A stretch of DNA of 64,000 bases from the NCBI GenBank assembly GCA_003971905.1, contig RSEE01000069.1, positions 248,001-312,000 of the forward strand. Direction: 5' to 3'. How positions within the stretch are numbered: position 1 is the stretch's first letter; each line of letters begins with the position of its first letter. The notes beneath the pieces are model-generated. The model made no database searches, was not told the origin of the DNA, and saw nothing but the letters and a program-made list of their open reading frames with translations. Of this stretch, positions 1-11,185 are shown piece by piece. The stretch is from Moniliella sp. 'wahieum'. Its lineage: Eukaryota > Basidiomycota > Moniliellomycetes > Moniliellales > Moniliellaceae. Position numbers and translations under genes: made by a program.

Positions 1-479
1 GTGGGGGGCAGAGCTTGCTTGCGCATGTACGAGACAATCCCGTCGGCCTTGCGGCTGCCGCTGTAGTCGGCCGGCACGCCATTGCGGAAGACCTTGAGGG
101 TGGGGAAGCCCTCGATTTGGTATTCACTGCACAGCGCCTGTTCCTGGGTGCAGTCGACCTTGGCCAACTTGATGCCTTCGGACTTGAGCTCGGTGGAGGC
201 CGTCTCGTACTCGGGTGCGAGCGCCTGGCAGTGGCGGCACCAGGGCGCAAAGAACTCGACCAGCATCAGGTCCTGCAGCGAGGCAGAGAGGGTCAGCCGC
301 CGCTCAGCGACTGTGGCAACGCACGTGCCACACACGTACCTGGTCATCGACGTTCTTCTTGAACGAGCTTTGCTGGAGGGAGAGCACATTGCTGTCGGGC
401 GACTCGGTGGCCGAGCGGGGAGCAGGGTGGCCACCGACACGAGGGCAGCGAGCGCTGTGACCTTGGAGCTGAGCTTCAT
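1..479 (-). CDS. Protein disulfide isomerase, 5' part (cut by window edge)
   Basis: Secretory thiol-disulfide oxidoreductase that would form and rearrange disulfides in the ER. The ATG at 479 opens a hydrophobic N-terminus ([20 protein letters not shown]) that looks like a signal peptide. An intron at 339-273 (GTACGT...CTGCAG, with a CTGAC branch site) separates it from the thioredoxin fold. The active site reads [16 protein letters not shown], followed by [24 protein letters not shown], which contains the family's cis-proline region (GFPT). The active site is CRHC rather than the usual CGHC of PDI. The remaining domains and any KDEL-like signal lie beyond the left edge, so PDI versus a smaller TMX/Erp38-type thioredoxin cannot be settled. 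No frameshift was seen in the visible part. Confidence 0.85.
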   Translation of the reverse strand, partial: MKLSSKVTALAALVSVATLLPARPPSRPTAMCSPSSKARSRRTSMTRYVCGTCVATVAERRLTLSASLQDLMLVEFFAPWCRHCQALAPEYETASTELKSEGIKLAKVDCTQEQALCSEYQIEGFPTLKVFRNGVPADYSGSRKADGIVSYMRKQALPP

Positions 480-1303
480 GGCGGGGGAGGTGGTGGGGGA
501 GGTGGGCCGAGGGCGGGGCAGGAGACGCGCTTTAGTAGGTGGAGGTTAGGCCTGCTCGCTCCGTGGCTTCTGCTCCGAGGCGTGCGCAGGCCCACGGGGG
601 CAGTCTCCACCGGCCGGCAGCCCACCACGTGGAGCCTGCCACGTCGCCGCGGGGCCGTCGGCTGCCACGTGGAGCCACTTGGGGGGCCCTGCCGACGGTG
701 ACGTCAGCCGTCTGCGTTTCGCAGCGCAAGTGCTGCGCCGATGAGGTAAGCACCGGGCCTCGCCAACACAAACAAAATCGTCTGAAGTCAGAGATCAGCG
801 GTCACCTGGTCACCCGGTCAGGCCTCTCCGACAGGCCTTACCTCCGGCTGCTACGCTAGCTAGCCCCGGCGCTCGGCCTTAGGGAGCCTTGCAGCGCCCA
901 CACCCATAATTCTGGGCTGTGCGCTCGGTCAGGCTCGGCAGACCGGGTATTTAGCCTGCCATTGCAGGCAGCCAGCCGGCTGCCTTGGCTCTTCTGCGTA
1001 GTCCCCATGGCGGTGACCGGACTGAGCGACTGGTTGCCCCGGAAAAGACATGTTCCGACGCTGCACACTGGCCGCTTTGACTGTTGTTGAGACTGCTTCA
1101 TCCCATCTGCGGACGGGGTGATGGAGCGCAGATGCCACTATGCTTCTACCTTTTCCAGGCGGGCCACAACGACGTCCTACAACCTAGGATGAAGCGAGCC
1201 TGTCTCGCCGCACGGCGCCACAACGAATCGGATCGGGTTTGGGCTGCGTTAATTCACCCGGCGAACACCATGGTGCCCTACACGCCCCTCCCCCCGCCTC
1301 CGA
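480..1303. other. Intergenic, no gene seen
   Basis: This is the promoter side of the disulfide isomerase gene and the 3' side of the NR2C2AP-like gene. Open frames here are short, compositionally biased and have no recognisable motif. I see no RNA gene or repeat array. Confidence 0.5.
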
Positions 1304-1953
1304 TCATGGCTCGGCCTCCAGGCCGGCACCATAGAGGGTGATCCGGCCAAAGCTGTCGGTGCTACCGTGCAGAGTTAGGCGGAACGTCGACGCAGTTTCA
1401 GAGGGAAGCCCACTCAATCTGAAGATTCCAAGGACCAGAATAACAGTCAGTAATCGGACCCTCAACCACCCTCCCAAGCCCATCGACACGCCTGGCTCGT
1501 TGTGAGCAGCACCGTCACAGGGACAGAGGCAAAGATGATCGCTCCAATGGGGCACAGCAAGGCGGAGAAAACATACCCAAACGATTGCGTCGCATTGCTG
1601 TCCTCGGGCCAGACCTCGGCCAAGTCGGTCCATGAGCCGTGTACCCTGGCGGAAAGGGTGGCGCTAATGGCGCTATACCCCCCTTGAAACGTCAAGGAGA
1701 GCGCCTTGAGCCGGGGAAGGGCGACTGCCAACGTGGCTTCCGGTAGGTCGTCAGGTACCTCGTCCAACTCGTCCAGTTCTTCTTCGCTGTCTGGGTCGGT
1801 GTCGGGAGGACGGAGGGTGAACCAGAGGGTATGCACCACAGAGGACGGATCGAGCTCTGAAGCCGGGTCGCCAGCTGACGTCCAGGACGTCTCTGGCGAA
1901 TCGTCGACGAGGGTCTTAGCTTCGCTCGCCGATCCGGACGATACCCTGATCAT
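1304..1953 (-). CDS. NR2C2AP-like protein (discoidin / F5-8C-like fold)
   Basis: Resembles animal nuclear receptor 2C2-associated protein (TRA16), a small single-domain protein of the galactose-binding/discoidin fold whose role in fungi I do not know. The N-terminal part reads IRVSSGSASEAKTLVDDSPETSWTS, matching the family's 'VSS...DQDEETCWNS' region. The middle has LSLTFQGGYSA and EVWPEDSNATQSF, matching 'IQFQGGF...YPEDNNSLQTF'. After a GT-AG intron (1576-1419, 158 bp, long for this window) the C-terminus reads LTLHGSTDSFGRITLYGAGLE, matching the family's 'FEDATDFFGRVVIYHLRVLG'. An acidic insertion (DSEEELDELDEVPDD) sits between the first two blocks. The start is uncertain: ATG at 1953 is the last in-frame choice, and a further 5' exon towards 2130 is possible. 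Confidence 0.7.
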
Positions 1954-2363
1954 GCACACACACCACATCGGTCAGTGCGGGCATTGTATACATTGCATCT
2001 GTTGTGGCTGAGGAATAACGTACTTGACAAGTGTGGAGGGTGTGAAGAGATTGACCATGATAAGGCAGCGATGGGGAAAAAGGATGGCCTTGGTCCTTGA
2101 AGCAAGGCGGTCCAAGGCGATGCACTCTCATCAAATCAGCGATGAAGTCATTCTAGAGACCCAGGGTGGAAATCGACGTTTTTTATTCTTTTTTTTTCTT
2201 GCGCGGCGCAACCGAAACAGGGCTACTAGGAGGGTTTCTTCTCCATGGCAATTCTCGTGTTGTTCATCTCCCCACACCATCTCTTGCGACGGGAAGACTG
2301 CGGATCGAACTTACCCCCCCCCCCGCCCCCCCTGACCCCGCCGCCACTTTCCTCCTACTCACC
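1954..2363. other. Divergent promoter region between NR2C2AP-like gene and DUS4
   Basis: The two flanking genes diverge from here. It contains T-runs around 2180-2205 and C-runs around 2311-2330. No further gene was found. Confidence 0.4.
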
Positions 2364-3729
2364 ATGCACCCCGACCCGGCGTTCGATTCCGAGTGGGAGT
2401 GCGAGTCGGTCTGGGACCCCCATGCGGATGCTGCAGTGCAGTGGACGCAGGTGCCAGCACCAAGATGCTGCTGCGGTACCCCGATGCGATCAATGTGTGT
2501 GCGCCCATGGTGCGCTACTCGAAACATGCCTTTCGTTCGCTCGTGTCTCTGTACAATACCCAGATTACCACCACCCCCATGATTCTCGCCGCTGAGTTCA
2601 GCCGTTCCTCCCTGGCCCGTGACTCGGACTTCTCTTCCTCAGGTTTTGAGCGTGGCTTCTTTGCATTTGAAAAGGCGGCTTCACGTCACCAGCGTCTTCT
2701 TGCTCTGCAGCAAGCCGAGGGAAATAACGCAGAGGAGAAGGATACCGTTAAGGACACGAGGGAGTATGTTCGTGGCGCGCTTATATGCCAGATGGCCGCG
2801 CACGACCCCAAGGCCCTGGCCGACGCGGCCGAGCTTATCGCCCCGCATGTGGACGGGATCGACCTCAATTGTGGCTGGTACGTACCCCCTCCTCCCCTGC
2901 CTCCGAGTTCAATGGCGCTGACCCACCCAGTCCGCAGCCATGGGCGTACAGCGAGGGGATCGGTCGGCGCTGCTGCGCCAACCGGAACGAGTGCGTGATC
3001 TGGTGCGCGCTGTCAAGGCACGTCTTGGAGACGGGTACTGCGTTAGTGTCAAAATCCGTGTCGACCCAGATCTGCGCCGGACAGATCAACTGGTACGAAC
3101 AGCGCTCCATGCCGGCGCATCTATCTTGACTGTGCATGGGCGGACACGGCAGCAGTCGTCCGACTCGCACCCCGTCGACCTGGACGCTATCAAGTTTGCT
3201 CTTGATACCGCACGGGCGTGCGGGAGCCAGACGGCTTCCCCGTCGGCGCCTACGGGGCCAGAGGGTTGCGATTACGATGGTGGCGGCGCGGGGGGTACAG
3301 TGCCCTGCATGGCTAATGGGGATGTGTGGTCGTTGGCGGACGCGCGGGAAATGAGGCGAAGAACAGGTGCACAGGGGATTATGAGTGCCCGTGGCTTGCT
3401 TGCCAACCCAGCACTCTTTTCCGGTCACGCCGTCACTCCCGCTCGAGGCTGTGCGGGAGTTCGCCATCCTTTCCACTGCCCTGGGTGGCATGCCGTCCCA
3501 AAATACCCACCGCCACTTGGCGTACATGCTCGAGTCTCGCTTGTCCCGCAACGAGCTCGTTAGCTTCAATGCCTTGTCGAGCACCGCTGGGGTCCTGGAC
3601 TACCTCACTTACCAGGGCCTGTTCGGGACGGGGGGATTGGTCCTTGATCCATGGGACACCGGCCTGGGCCTGCCCAACTTGGACTGGTTTTCTTCCCTCA
3701 TCTCGAAGCGGGTGCCTCTCCAGGCTTGA
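2364..3729 (+). CDS. DUS4: tRNA-dihydrouridine synthase, Dus4 type
   Basis: FMN enzyme that reduces uridines 20a/20b in the tRNA D-loop using NAD(P)H. Family blocks in order: INVCAPMVRYSKHAFRSLV, TTTPMILAAEFSRS, LICQMAAHDP, HVDGIDLNCG, then CPQPWAYSEGIG (catalytic Cys motif), VSVKIRVDPDLRRT, ILTVHGRTRQQ, ANGDVWSLADA, GIMSARGLLANPALF and FNALSSTAGVLDYL. These are the diagnostic order and wording of Dus4 rather than Dus1/2/3. A canonical intron at 2878-2930 splits the Cys motif (GGC TG|T CCG). Frame changes occur near 2440, 2960, 3280 and 3440, so the reading frame must be followed across phases. An insertion of roughly 45 residues (about 2644-2779) separates AEFSRSSLARDSDF from LICQMAAHD, where most homologues have only a few residues. 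ATG 2364 is the first in a plausible frame. The TGA is at 3727-3729. Confidence 0.9.
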
Positions 3730-4201
3730 AGCACACGACCCGGCGCTTGTCACCACCAATTGACACCCCTAGCAATACCAGACCCCAAAACGGCACAGTG
3801 CAACTATAGCTTACCGCGAAACGCGGGGGCGGTGGTGCGGCCCTGGATACAGGGATATATGAAGCTTCCCCACCAGTGAGTGCCGCTCTTTGCTGAGCAT
3901 GAGCGGGACGAAGACAGAAGAGAAAGCGGCGATACAAGTGCAAGTTATGGGCCCATCGTCACCCTTACAATACATGGTACAGTGTGCTATGCCCTCTCTG
4001 TGCATCATGACCCTCGCTACCCCCTGCGTTCCCTCTGTCGAGATCAACAGCCCCGTTCACATCCCACATCCTGTATAGCTCCATCATCATTGTCATAGAT
4101 CAGTAGTGCCTACTCAGCCTTGGCGGGCTTTCCAATACGGCGCACGCGCAGCTGCCAATGGCAGCACCAGCATTCCACCGTTCTATCCTCTCTTGCGGTC
4201 C
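3730..4201. other. Convergent 3' region between DUS4 and dynamin gene
   Basis: Both neighbours end here, so this should hold their terminators. Short frames exist but show no conserved motif. Confidence 0.4.
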
Positions 4202-6701
4202 TCATGCCGTTGGCTTGAGAGTCACATCTGACAGAATCTTGAAGGCTTCCCGATACACATCCAGCAGCGATTGCACCCGTTTGCGCTCTGCTTTGATTGC
4301 TTCGTCCTCTTCTAGCAAGTTAGCAAAGAGGTTGTCCTTGTACAGCCCCTTGACCAGGCGGTTCTGTACCGAGTCCCGGGTAAAGTTGACGAGCAAGTGC
4401 ATGATAGCTTTGGGCACCAGATCCTCAACCATCTGTCGCACCACCCCAAAGTACGATGTGATCAGCCCTCGAATCAATGCCGTCTCCATCTCTTCTCGGT
4501 CCGACAGCATTGGCTGCGCTGCATCGCCGGGCATCGGCGCCACGTCCAAATGTTTGTCCAGACTTCATGTCGAACGCAGCGCTCGAGCCTTCCAGCCCTA
4601 CCCGCCCGGCCAAAAGGCTTCCACTACTTCGCGCTGGCGCGACAGGAGGTGCACCACCAGCGCTGCCCCAGGCCCGGCCGTCGCACCGAAAAAGTAGGTC
4701 AGGAAACCGTCCCCTTGCTTGGGGCCGCCGGCAGCTGAGGCGTTGGTAGATTGAGACGAGGTCGAGAGCCGACCTTCGATTACCTGCACACCCGACCCTG
4801 TCTTCCGTTGCCGGCCAGCAGTGACCTCGCGGCCAAACGAGGGAGTTGCGGATTCCTCCACGTCACCGTCTGCACTCAGATCGGGGGAATCGGGGCGGTC
4901 TCCCTCCACGCCGAGCAGGCGGCGGCTGTAGATCCGTGGTTGCTGCGTGCCTTGTGTAGCTGTTTGGTCTGTTCAGCGACCGCTGCCGAGTCGCGCACAA
5001 AGGCAGGATGGTTCGTGTTGATGTAGGCAGCCTGGATCGCGATCAAGCTCTGGACATACTCGCTCGTCGGGCCCAAGCGTTCCCGGAGCAAGTCCGAAAC
5101 CACCTCGATGAGCTGCGCATGCAATCGTGGGAAGCGTTGAAGTTCGGTATTGGTGATGTTGTGGCAAATCTTCATCAACTCTTCGTACACCAGCTCCACG
5201 CAGCGCAGTGAAGGTGGCTCCAGGAGCTTGATCTGGGGTTTGATCAGTAGTTCGAACGCCTGCTCTGGAACAAAGAGGCTGGGACGGGGCCCTGTGCTGT
5301 TGCGAATGGCGGTCCGAATATCGTGCACGGTCAGGTTGCTGGTTGGGTTCAGGCCTTCAAGCGCATTGCCAAACACATCATTGAAGATGTAGTAGATTCG
5401 TGCGCCGCCACAGAGTTCCTTGGTTGAGATCTCAAAGGACGTGCCATCAATCGACGCAATAAAGTCCCGGGCAAACTGGTCATCAGTTTGAGCACCATAG
5501 CGCCCTGCTCGTTCTCGTCCACATAACCTGCATCGCCAAATGCAGCAAGTTCCTGCTGAGCTTGGCCCACAAGTGTGTTGAGGCGGGCCTTCATGTCGGG
5601 CAGCTTCTCCCGGATGTGGTTCATGAGAACCGTGTTGAGCGTGCGCGCCAGATACTTGGTCCCTGAGCGGTGGGCGATGCTGCGATAGGCGGGATGGTTC
5701 TGGAAAAAGTCCTGCTCGGCTTGGCGCGCCTCAAGCATGGAGACATTACCATTGATATCCTGCTGCGAGCGATTGACGACACCGATGAAGCCTAGCTTAA
5801 GGGGGTACACCCGCCCGGTGAGAATGTCCATGGCGTGCGTGCCACTGTCCATCAGGTCCAGCTTGGTCAGCACCCCGATAGTCCGCTGGCCCTGTGGGTC
5901 AACACTCCGGGCAAGTTTGAGGCTATCGCTGTTGGCCAAGTCGACATTGGCAGGGCTGATGGCAAGAATGATGCAGTTGGGTTTGGAAATGTAGTCCCGC
6001 ACCAGGTCGCGGATCTGACGCTCGATATCTGAAGGTTGGTCCCCGACGGAATCTAACCAGAGTCAGCTGGGGGGCAAAAGCTGGAGAGCGGCAGATGAAT
6101 GCGTACCTTGGTCAGCCCAGGCAAGTCGACAAGGGTCAAGTTGAGGACGTTGGGAGAATGGATCTTGAGATGGATTGGGAGCTTGGACACCCCCTTGTTT
6201 TGACCGGCGACTCGAAACGTTTCGTTCTCGATTTCGCGGCGGATTTCGGCAAAGTCGGTAAAGCGGCGGTCAAGATGAAGGAACTCGCCCCACTCGGCAT
6301 GCTGCGGGGGCGAGATCCGTGAGGTGCCGTTGAGACTGTCGTCGAAGTTGCTCTTGGACCCAAGCGCAGGGGTGTCGGCGGGCAGGGGCGTGTGGATGAG
6401 CTGCAGTACCAGCGGGCGGCGGGTAACGATGCCGCTTCCGCGCGGGAGAAAGTCCTTTCCGACAATACTGGATGCCGAAGCCAACAGAGGAGGGGAGATG
6501 GTCAGCTATGCCCACGCACCGGGAGGTTGGCTGCTACACTCACGTCTCAAGCACCGACGACTTGCCCGAGCTCTGGGCCCCGACGACGACACATTGTGGC
6601 AGGTCGACTTGGTCGCCTCCGATGGAGGCAAACGTCTCCTGGAGCTTGTTGACCGACTCGATCAGCGACGTGGGGGCGGCAGGGCTGCCTGTCATGGTCA
6701 T
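4202..6701 (-). CDS. VPS1: Dynamin-family GTPase, Vps1/Dnm1 type
   Basis: Large membrane-remodelling GTPase that acts in vacuolar/endosomal sorting or organelle fission. The start at 6701 gives [21 protein letters not shown], a normal fungal dynamin N-terminus. The G domain has the P-loop [10 protein letters not shown], switch I region [31 protein letters not shown], and [16 protein letters not shown]. Middle domain text includes [17 protein letters not shown]-type sequence. After a variable insert (about 4600-4910, ending in GFLTYFFGA), the GTPase effector domain closes the protein ([21 protein letters not shown]...[17 protein letters not shown]). Two canonical introns lie at 6543-6468 and 6106-6053. 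Frameshifts near 6050, 5480, 5000, 4870 and 4600 are each explained by a missing base, for example one C before the CAGTTT at about 5482. Vps1 is favoured over Dnm1 by the short insert, but I cannot separate them firmly. Confidence 0.9.
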
Positions 6702-7110
6702 GGAGGAGGAGGTGGTGGTGGTGGTGCGCTCCCGGCAGCCGCCCTTCCCGCCACAGCGCGGCCAACACCAACCCCACGGCCAACCAACACTCAACCTCAC
6801 TGCCGCCGTGCGGGATGCTCCGATGGACACTGCCCCTGTGGTGGACTGCGCTCTCTTCAGCGGGAGAGGCACGGGGCCAGTGCTGCCCCCTGCCCCGTCC
6901 CGTAGCTTCCGAAGACGAGACGGCACTAGGGTTGTTGCCGAGCTAAGCGCTAAAGTACGGCCGGTCTCTAGTCTGCCCATATAAGAGGCTCTGACGCGCG
7001 ACGGCCACTCTGGCCGGCTTTCGCCTGCTTTCGCTTCTGCCCACGTCTGCCTCGGCCTCTACTAGGGCAGATAACAAGCGATGGATGCCGTGATGCATAA
7101 CAATCTCGCC
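6702..7110. promoter_or_regulatory. Promoter region of the dynamin gene
   Basis: This sits between the dynamin start and the HBS1 stop, both minus strand. On the minus strand a TATA-like CTTATATGG lies about 275 bp upstream of the dynamin ATG (near 6975-6985). The open frame across 6540-6980 continues upstream of the dynamin ATG but has no conserved content. Confidence 0.35.
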
Positions 7111-9063
7111 CTACGGGTCCGTAAACACCTCCAGCACAACCCCAGCGGCCACTGTCTCCCCGTCCTTGCGGAGCAGCAACCGGGCCATGTCCTTGTTGGT
7201 CTTGACGTCCTCCAGTGGCACGCCCTTGCTCTGCCCCGCTGCCCCGCCCGCATGTAGCACAAGCTTCACCTCGGCAGAGCTGTTATGACCCAGCACACGG
7301 GGCTTCCGCCGCTTGACTTGGCCCGTCGATTTGTCCAGCGTAGCAATCAGCTCGGCCAGCGTGGCGGGCGTATTGGACGAATGGTGGAACACTTCGAGTG
7401 CGGTGCCGGCAACAAGCGGGTAGGTGGGCTGGAAGACAATGATCTGAGCCCGAGCCGAAGTGGCCAAAGGAACGAGCGCATTGGGCGGGCACAGCACCGA
7501 CCCCACCCCCACGTTGATCTGATCCATCCCACTTAGATAGAGGGTCACGCTCGACCCCGCTGCGGCCCATTGAACCGCTTCGCCGTCCTTTTCGATGGTT
7601 CTGACTAGCCCGGATTCATCCCCGGGTACCGCCGCACCACCTCTCCCACTTGCACCACTCCACTTACAATTCGCCCGGACACGCCCAGCCTGACGACAAG
7701 GCTGACTGGCTCTTGAACACGTTGGTCACTGGCAGGCGAAGGGGGGCATCGAACTGCCGGACCGAGGGGTCAAGCTTGTCCAGGACTTCTACCACCGTTG
7801 GGCCCTTGTACCACTGAGCCAGGAGTCCCTTCTCATTCCGCTCCGCGAGGTTCTCTCCGACAGCGGCACCGCAGGGCACAAAGGACACCTTGGCCAAATT
7901 GAAGCCCGTGTGGGCGAGAAAGGGCTTCATCTCCTCCACAATCTCCGTATAGCGGCCCTCGTCGTATTGAACCGCATCCATCTTGTTGACCACCACAACG
8001 AGTTGCTGTACCCCCAAGCTGCGAACGAGGAGAGCATGCTCGCGGGTTTGACCCTGGGAGCTGAAGCCCGCTTCAAACGCATTGATCCCCGCGTCAATGA
8101 CAAGAACTGCGGCATCAGCCTGCGCAGCACCACTAATCATGTTGGGGATAAAGTCTCGGTGGCCGGGGGCGTCCAGTAGGGTAAAGTGGCGCTTGGGCGT
8201 CTCAAACGTGTCCTGGGCCACGTCAATGGTCACCCCACGTGCTCGCTCCTCTTCCGAGCTGTCCAACGCCCATGCATAGGCAAACGATCCCTTGCCCAGC
8301 TTGCTGCTCGCTCGCTCATTTTGCCCGTGCTCTCTCGCACTCAGAACACCAAGTTCAACCAACAGTCGACCCATCATGGTCGATTTGCCCGCGTCTACAT
8401 GCCCCACCACCACCAAACTGAGCGCTGGCTTGCCCTGCTCAGCCTCTTGCTTGGCCAACTCTACCACCTTTTCGGGGGACATGTTGAGGCGAGGGGTAGG
8501 CGTCGCAGGTGGGGTGGGCCGGACACTGGAGCCGCTCTCGGAAGCGCTGCTGGGCCCGGGGGGGTGAGATGGACACTGTCTATTCCGGAGCGCAGTTTTT
8601 CCACCGCGGGATTGGCGGCCTTTTTTGCAGCTAGAAACGTGGGTCAGTATCAAAGTCCATCCAGGGAGAAAGAGACGACCCTGCTGTTCTTGCTTTGCTT
8701 CTTTCTTCTTCCGATCCTTTGCCTCCTTCTTTTGCTTCTCCTTGATCAAATGGTCCAACGTCCCTTCCACATCAAAGTAAGAATCCCACAGCAGATCCTT
8801 GATTGCGCGATCGGTAAAGTCCGAGTTGGGGCCAAGAACCGACTTGACCTGGCTCAGCGCAGTTTCAAGTTCAAAGCGCGAGTCTTCGTCAATGTCCTCG
8901 CGATTAGCAATCAGACTGTCAGCCTCGGCCCTACGCCATGGCCATCAACAGTATGCCCGACTAGGAGTGATAACGCACCATACGGGTCCAACTCGTCGGA
9001 GAAGTTGTCCTCAGCAAGCTCCTCGTCTAGATCCAGATTCCTGACGGCGCGATGGCGAGACAT
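7111..9063 (-). CDS. HBS1: Hbs1-like ribosome-rescue GTPase
   Basis: EF-Tu/eRF3-class GTPase that works with Dom34/Pelota to split stalled ribosomes in no-go and non-stop decay. ATG 9063 begins MSRHRAVRNLDLDEELAEDN. The N-terminal HBS1 helical domain is recognisable after the first intron (VKSVLGPNSDFTDRAIKDLL, then SYFDVEGTLDHLI). A Lys/Glu-rich linker and a second intron ending at a TTTCTAG acceptor near 8630 follow. The GTPase domain has G1 VVVGHVDAGKSTMMGRLL, the switch region EEERARGVTIDVA, G3 LLDAPGHRDFIP, G4 VVNKMDAVQYDE and a G5 SFVPCGAAVGENL region. Domain 2/3 continues as VSGRIVSGVVQVGEVV and ends KDGETVAAGVVLEVFTDP. The first intron lies at about 8978-8916. Frameshifts near 7700 (a lost C in the codon before CAAGAG) and about 7560 break the frame. 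It is distinct from eRF3 by its N-terminus and lack of a Q/N-rich region. Confidence 0.9.
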
Positions 9064-9651
9064 GATGGAGGCCAGCGGCGGGAGATGGTGGGTGGCTGAC
9101 AAGCAACTCAACCGCAGCTACCCCAAAGGTGGTCCGAGCTGTTGAATTTGAGGCGGGATCAAGCTGAACATTGAAACATGTGATGTCGAGGCACGATGCA
9201 TGATGCATGGTGTGATGGATGACCACCATTTTCCAGCAGCCGGTCCGATGCGATGCTCCCCCGGCGCCAGGAGGACGGAAGGGCCAATGCGAGGCAATGG
9301 AGACGACCGGGAGGGAGGCAGATGCGCGGCCGAGGGCACGCAGGGGCAAGTACTTCACCTTGAAGTTCCAGTCGATCCAGGTGGTCAATTGGGGCAGCAG
9401 CTTGAGCAGCCTGCCACCGGCTGCCACGAAGAACAGGGTCACGCGTCAGGCGCCAATAATAACCCGCTCGGACCGCCAATTCTTCTTCTCAGGTCGAAAA
9501 GAATTACGTCATCCATCCATTCCAGGCTTCTCGCCAGTTGCGTTTTCTCTTTTTTCGACACTCGACACGCACGACCCACACTCGCTCGCTCCCAGTTCCG
9601 GCCGTGCACGCCTGCCTGCTTCCCACCACCACCTCCTTCCTTCCCATCACA
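9064..9651. promoter_or_regulatory. Divergent promoter between HBS1 and EBP1
   Basis: Head-to-head intergenic region. It includes a small tandem of the CATGATG heptamer type at about 9195-9212. The last 100 bp before EBP1 are strongly pyrimidine-rich (CT-rich, typical of highly expressed fungal ribosomal-type genes). A minus-strand frame at 9442-9011 exists, but I could not support it as a gene. Confidence 0.4.
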
Positions 9652-10914
9652 ATGCCAGCCGCGAAGACTGCCACGTCCACCCCCCCCTGCCTCCGCTGCG
9701 TCCTTCATGGACGTCGAGGTGCCCAAGGTACGCCGCATTCCCCGCCGCACACGTTCTGCAGAACCCGTTCGCGTGTCGAGTACTGACCCTCTCTGGGCTC
9801 TGTTGATCCCCAGTACCGCGCGGCTGGTGACGCCGCAGCTGCTGCGCTGGGCAAGGTTCTGTCCGCCGCTGTGGCCGGTGCCAAGATCATCGACCTTTGC
9901 AAGGTTGGTGACGACGCTCTGGCCGAGGCGCTAGCCCAGGCTCCCTTCAAGAAGGCCACCAAGGGCATCGCCTTCCCTACCACGGTGAGCGTGAACCACA
10001 TCATCTGCAACTACTCGCCTCTGCCCGTCAAGACCTCGCTTAACCCAACCGAGGCCAAGCTGGCTGCCCAAGAGCAAGCTGAGCAAATTACCGAGCTGAA
10101 GGATGGCGACGTGATCAAGGTCCAGCTTGGTGCGCACATTGATGGCTTTGCCGGTATCCTTGCCGAGACGGCCGTGGTGGGTGCGACCGAGGTCACCGGC
10201 CCCAAGGCCGACCTGATTGCCGCTGTTAAGGTTGCAGAGCAGGTTGCCTTGCGCGCGCTCAAGGTGGGTGCGACGAACCATGAGGTGGCTAAGCAGATTG
10301 AGGACGCGGTCAAGGAGTTCACTGGCGTGCGTCTTGTCGGTGACATGCAGACCAACCTTATGTCCCAAAACGTGGTCGATGGCAAGAAAAAGATTGTGCT
10401 GTCCCCCGAGTCGGGCGCACGGCCAGACACGGTCAAGATCGAGGCGAACGAAGTGTATGGGTTTGACCTGAACTTGACCACGTCCAAGTCGGGCAAGGCC
10501 AAGTCGGGTGCTTACCCGGCCACCATCTTCAAGAAGACTGGCCAGACGTACCAGCTCAAGCTGGAGACTGCCCGCAAGGTCTTTGCTGCTGTGTCCAAGA
10601 AGGCGGGCTCGTTCCCCTTCCAACTCGGCTCGGTTCTGCCCGAGTCGGAGCTCGTTCGCGCTCGGTTCGGTATCCAGGCCGCCGCGTCGCACAACCTGGT
10701 TCAGCCGTTCGAGGTGCTGTACGATGAGAAGGATGCATTCACTGCCCAGGTCTTCTTCACGGTTGCCACCAACGCCAAGGGCGCCATCCGTCTCACGCCC
10801 GAGAATGCCGGCGGCTTTTACACCCCGGAGAAGATCAAGTCCACCCAGGCAGTGAAGGACGCCAAGCTCCTTGAGCTCCTTGCCCAGCCGGTGCGCATTC
10901 CCAAGAAGAACTAA
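9652..10914 (+). CDS. Ebp1/PA2G4-type pseudo-peptidase (60S-associated)
   Basis: Member of the PA2G4/Ebp1/Cdb4 group: a methionine-aminopeptidase fold without the enzyme's function, bound to 60S subunits and pre-ribosomes. ATG 9652 sits in a good context (CACAATGCC). Exon 1 ends SFMDVEVPK; a canonical intron at 9728-9813 follows; exon 2 starts YRAAGDAAAAALG. Family marks are GIAFPTTVSVNHIICNYSPL, GDVIKVQLGAHIDGFAGILAET, TNHEVAKQIEDAVKEF, GVRLVGDMQTNLM, EVYGFDLNLTTSKSGKA and the FPF...ARFGIQAAASHNLV region. It ends KN at the TAA. Several of the metal-binding positions expected of active aminopeptidases are absent, as expected for the group. Exon 2 is a clean 347-codon frame. Only the start of exon 1 has a phase problem, at a run of seven C residues near 9680. 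Confidence 0.92.
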
Positions 10915-11185
10915 GATTGCGTGGTAGTAGTTGCGAGCATCCAACTTTTGCCTCTCTTCTGTCTGGCGTCCATGCATGATCTATCCGCTCCCGTCTGCGT
11001 CAACGGCACCACCCATAGCAACAGTACCAGTCCGGCTGGGGCTCGTCACATCCTAGGGTTCCCTCATAGCAGGCAGAAGCTCTGCTTCCCAACGTACTGC
11101 ATTGCAATTGAATCGAATTTATGTTGGTGCTAGCCCATGACGGAGGAAAACAAGGAGGTAGGGGTTGAGGGTTAACAATCCTCAG
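10915..11185. other. Convergent 3' region after EBP1
   Basis: Holds the 3' ends of EBP1 and of the small minus-strand gene. Nothing else seen. Confidence 0.4.

Noticed and set aside
9011-9442. Minus-strand frame with hydrophobic start near 9440
   Set aside because: It overlaps the first HBS1 exon in another frame, lacks a good start and matches no family. It may hide a small exon but I cannot support it.
9931-10977. A 348-codon minus-strand open frame opposite EBP1
   Set aside because: It is the antisense shadow of the well-supported EBP1 exon, a common effect of GC-rich codon use, and has no conserved motif.
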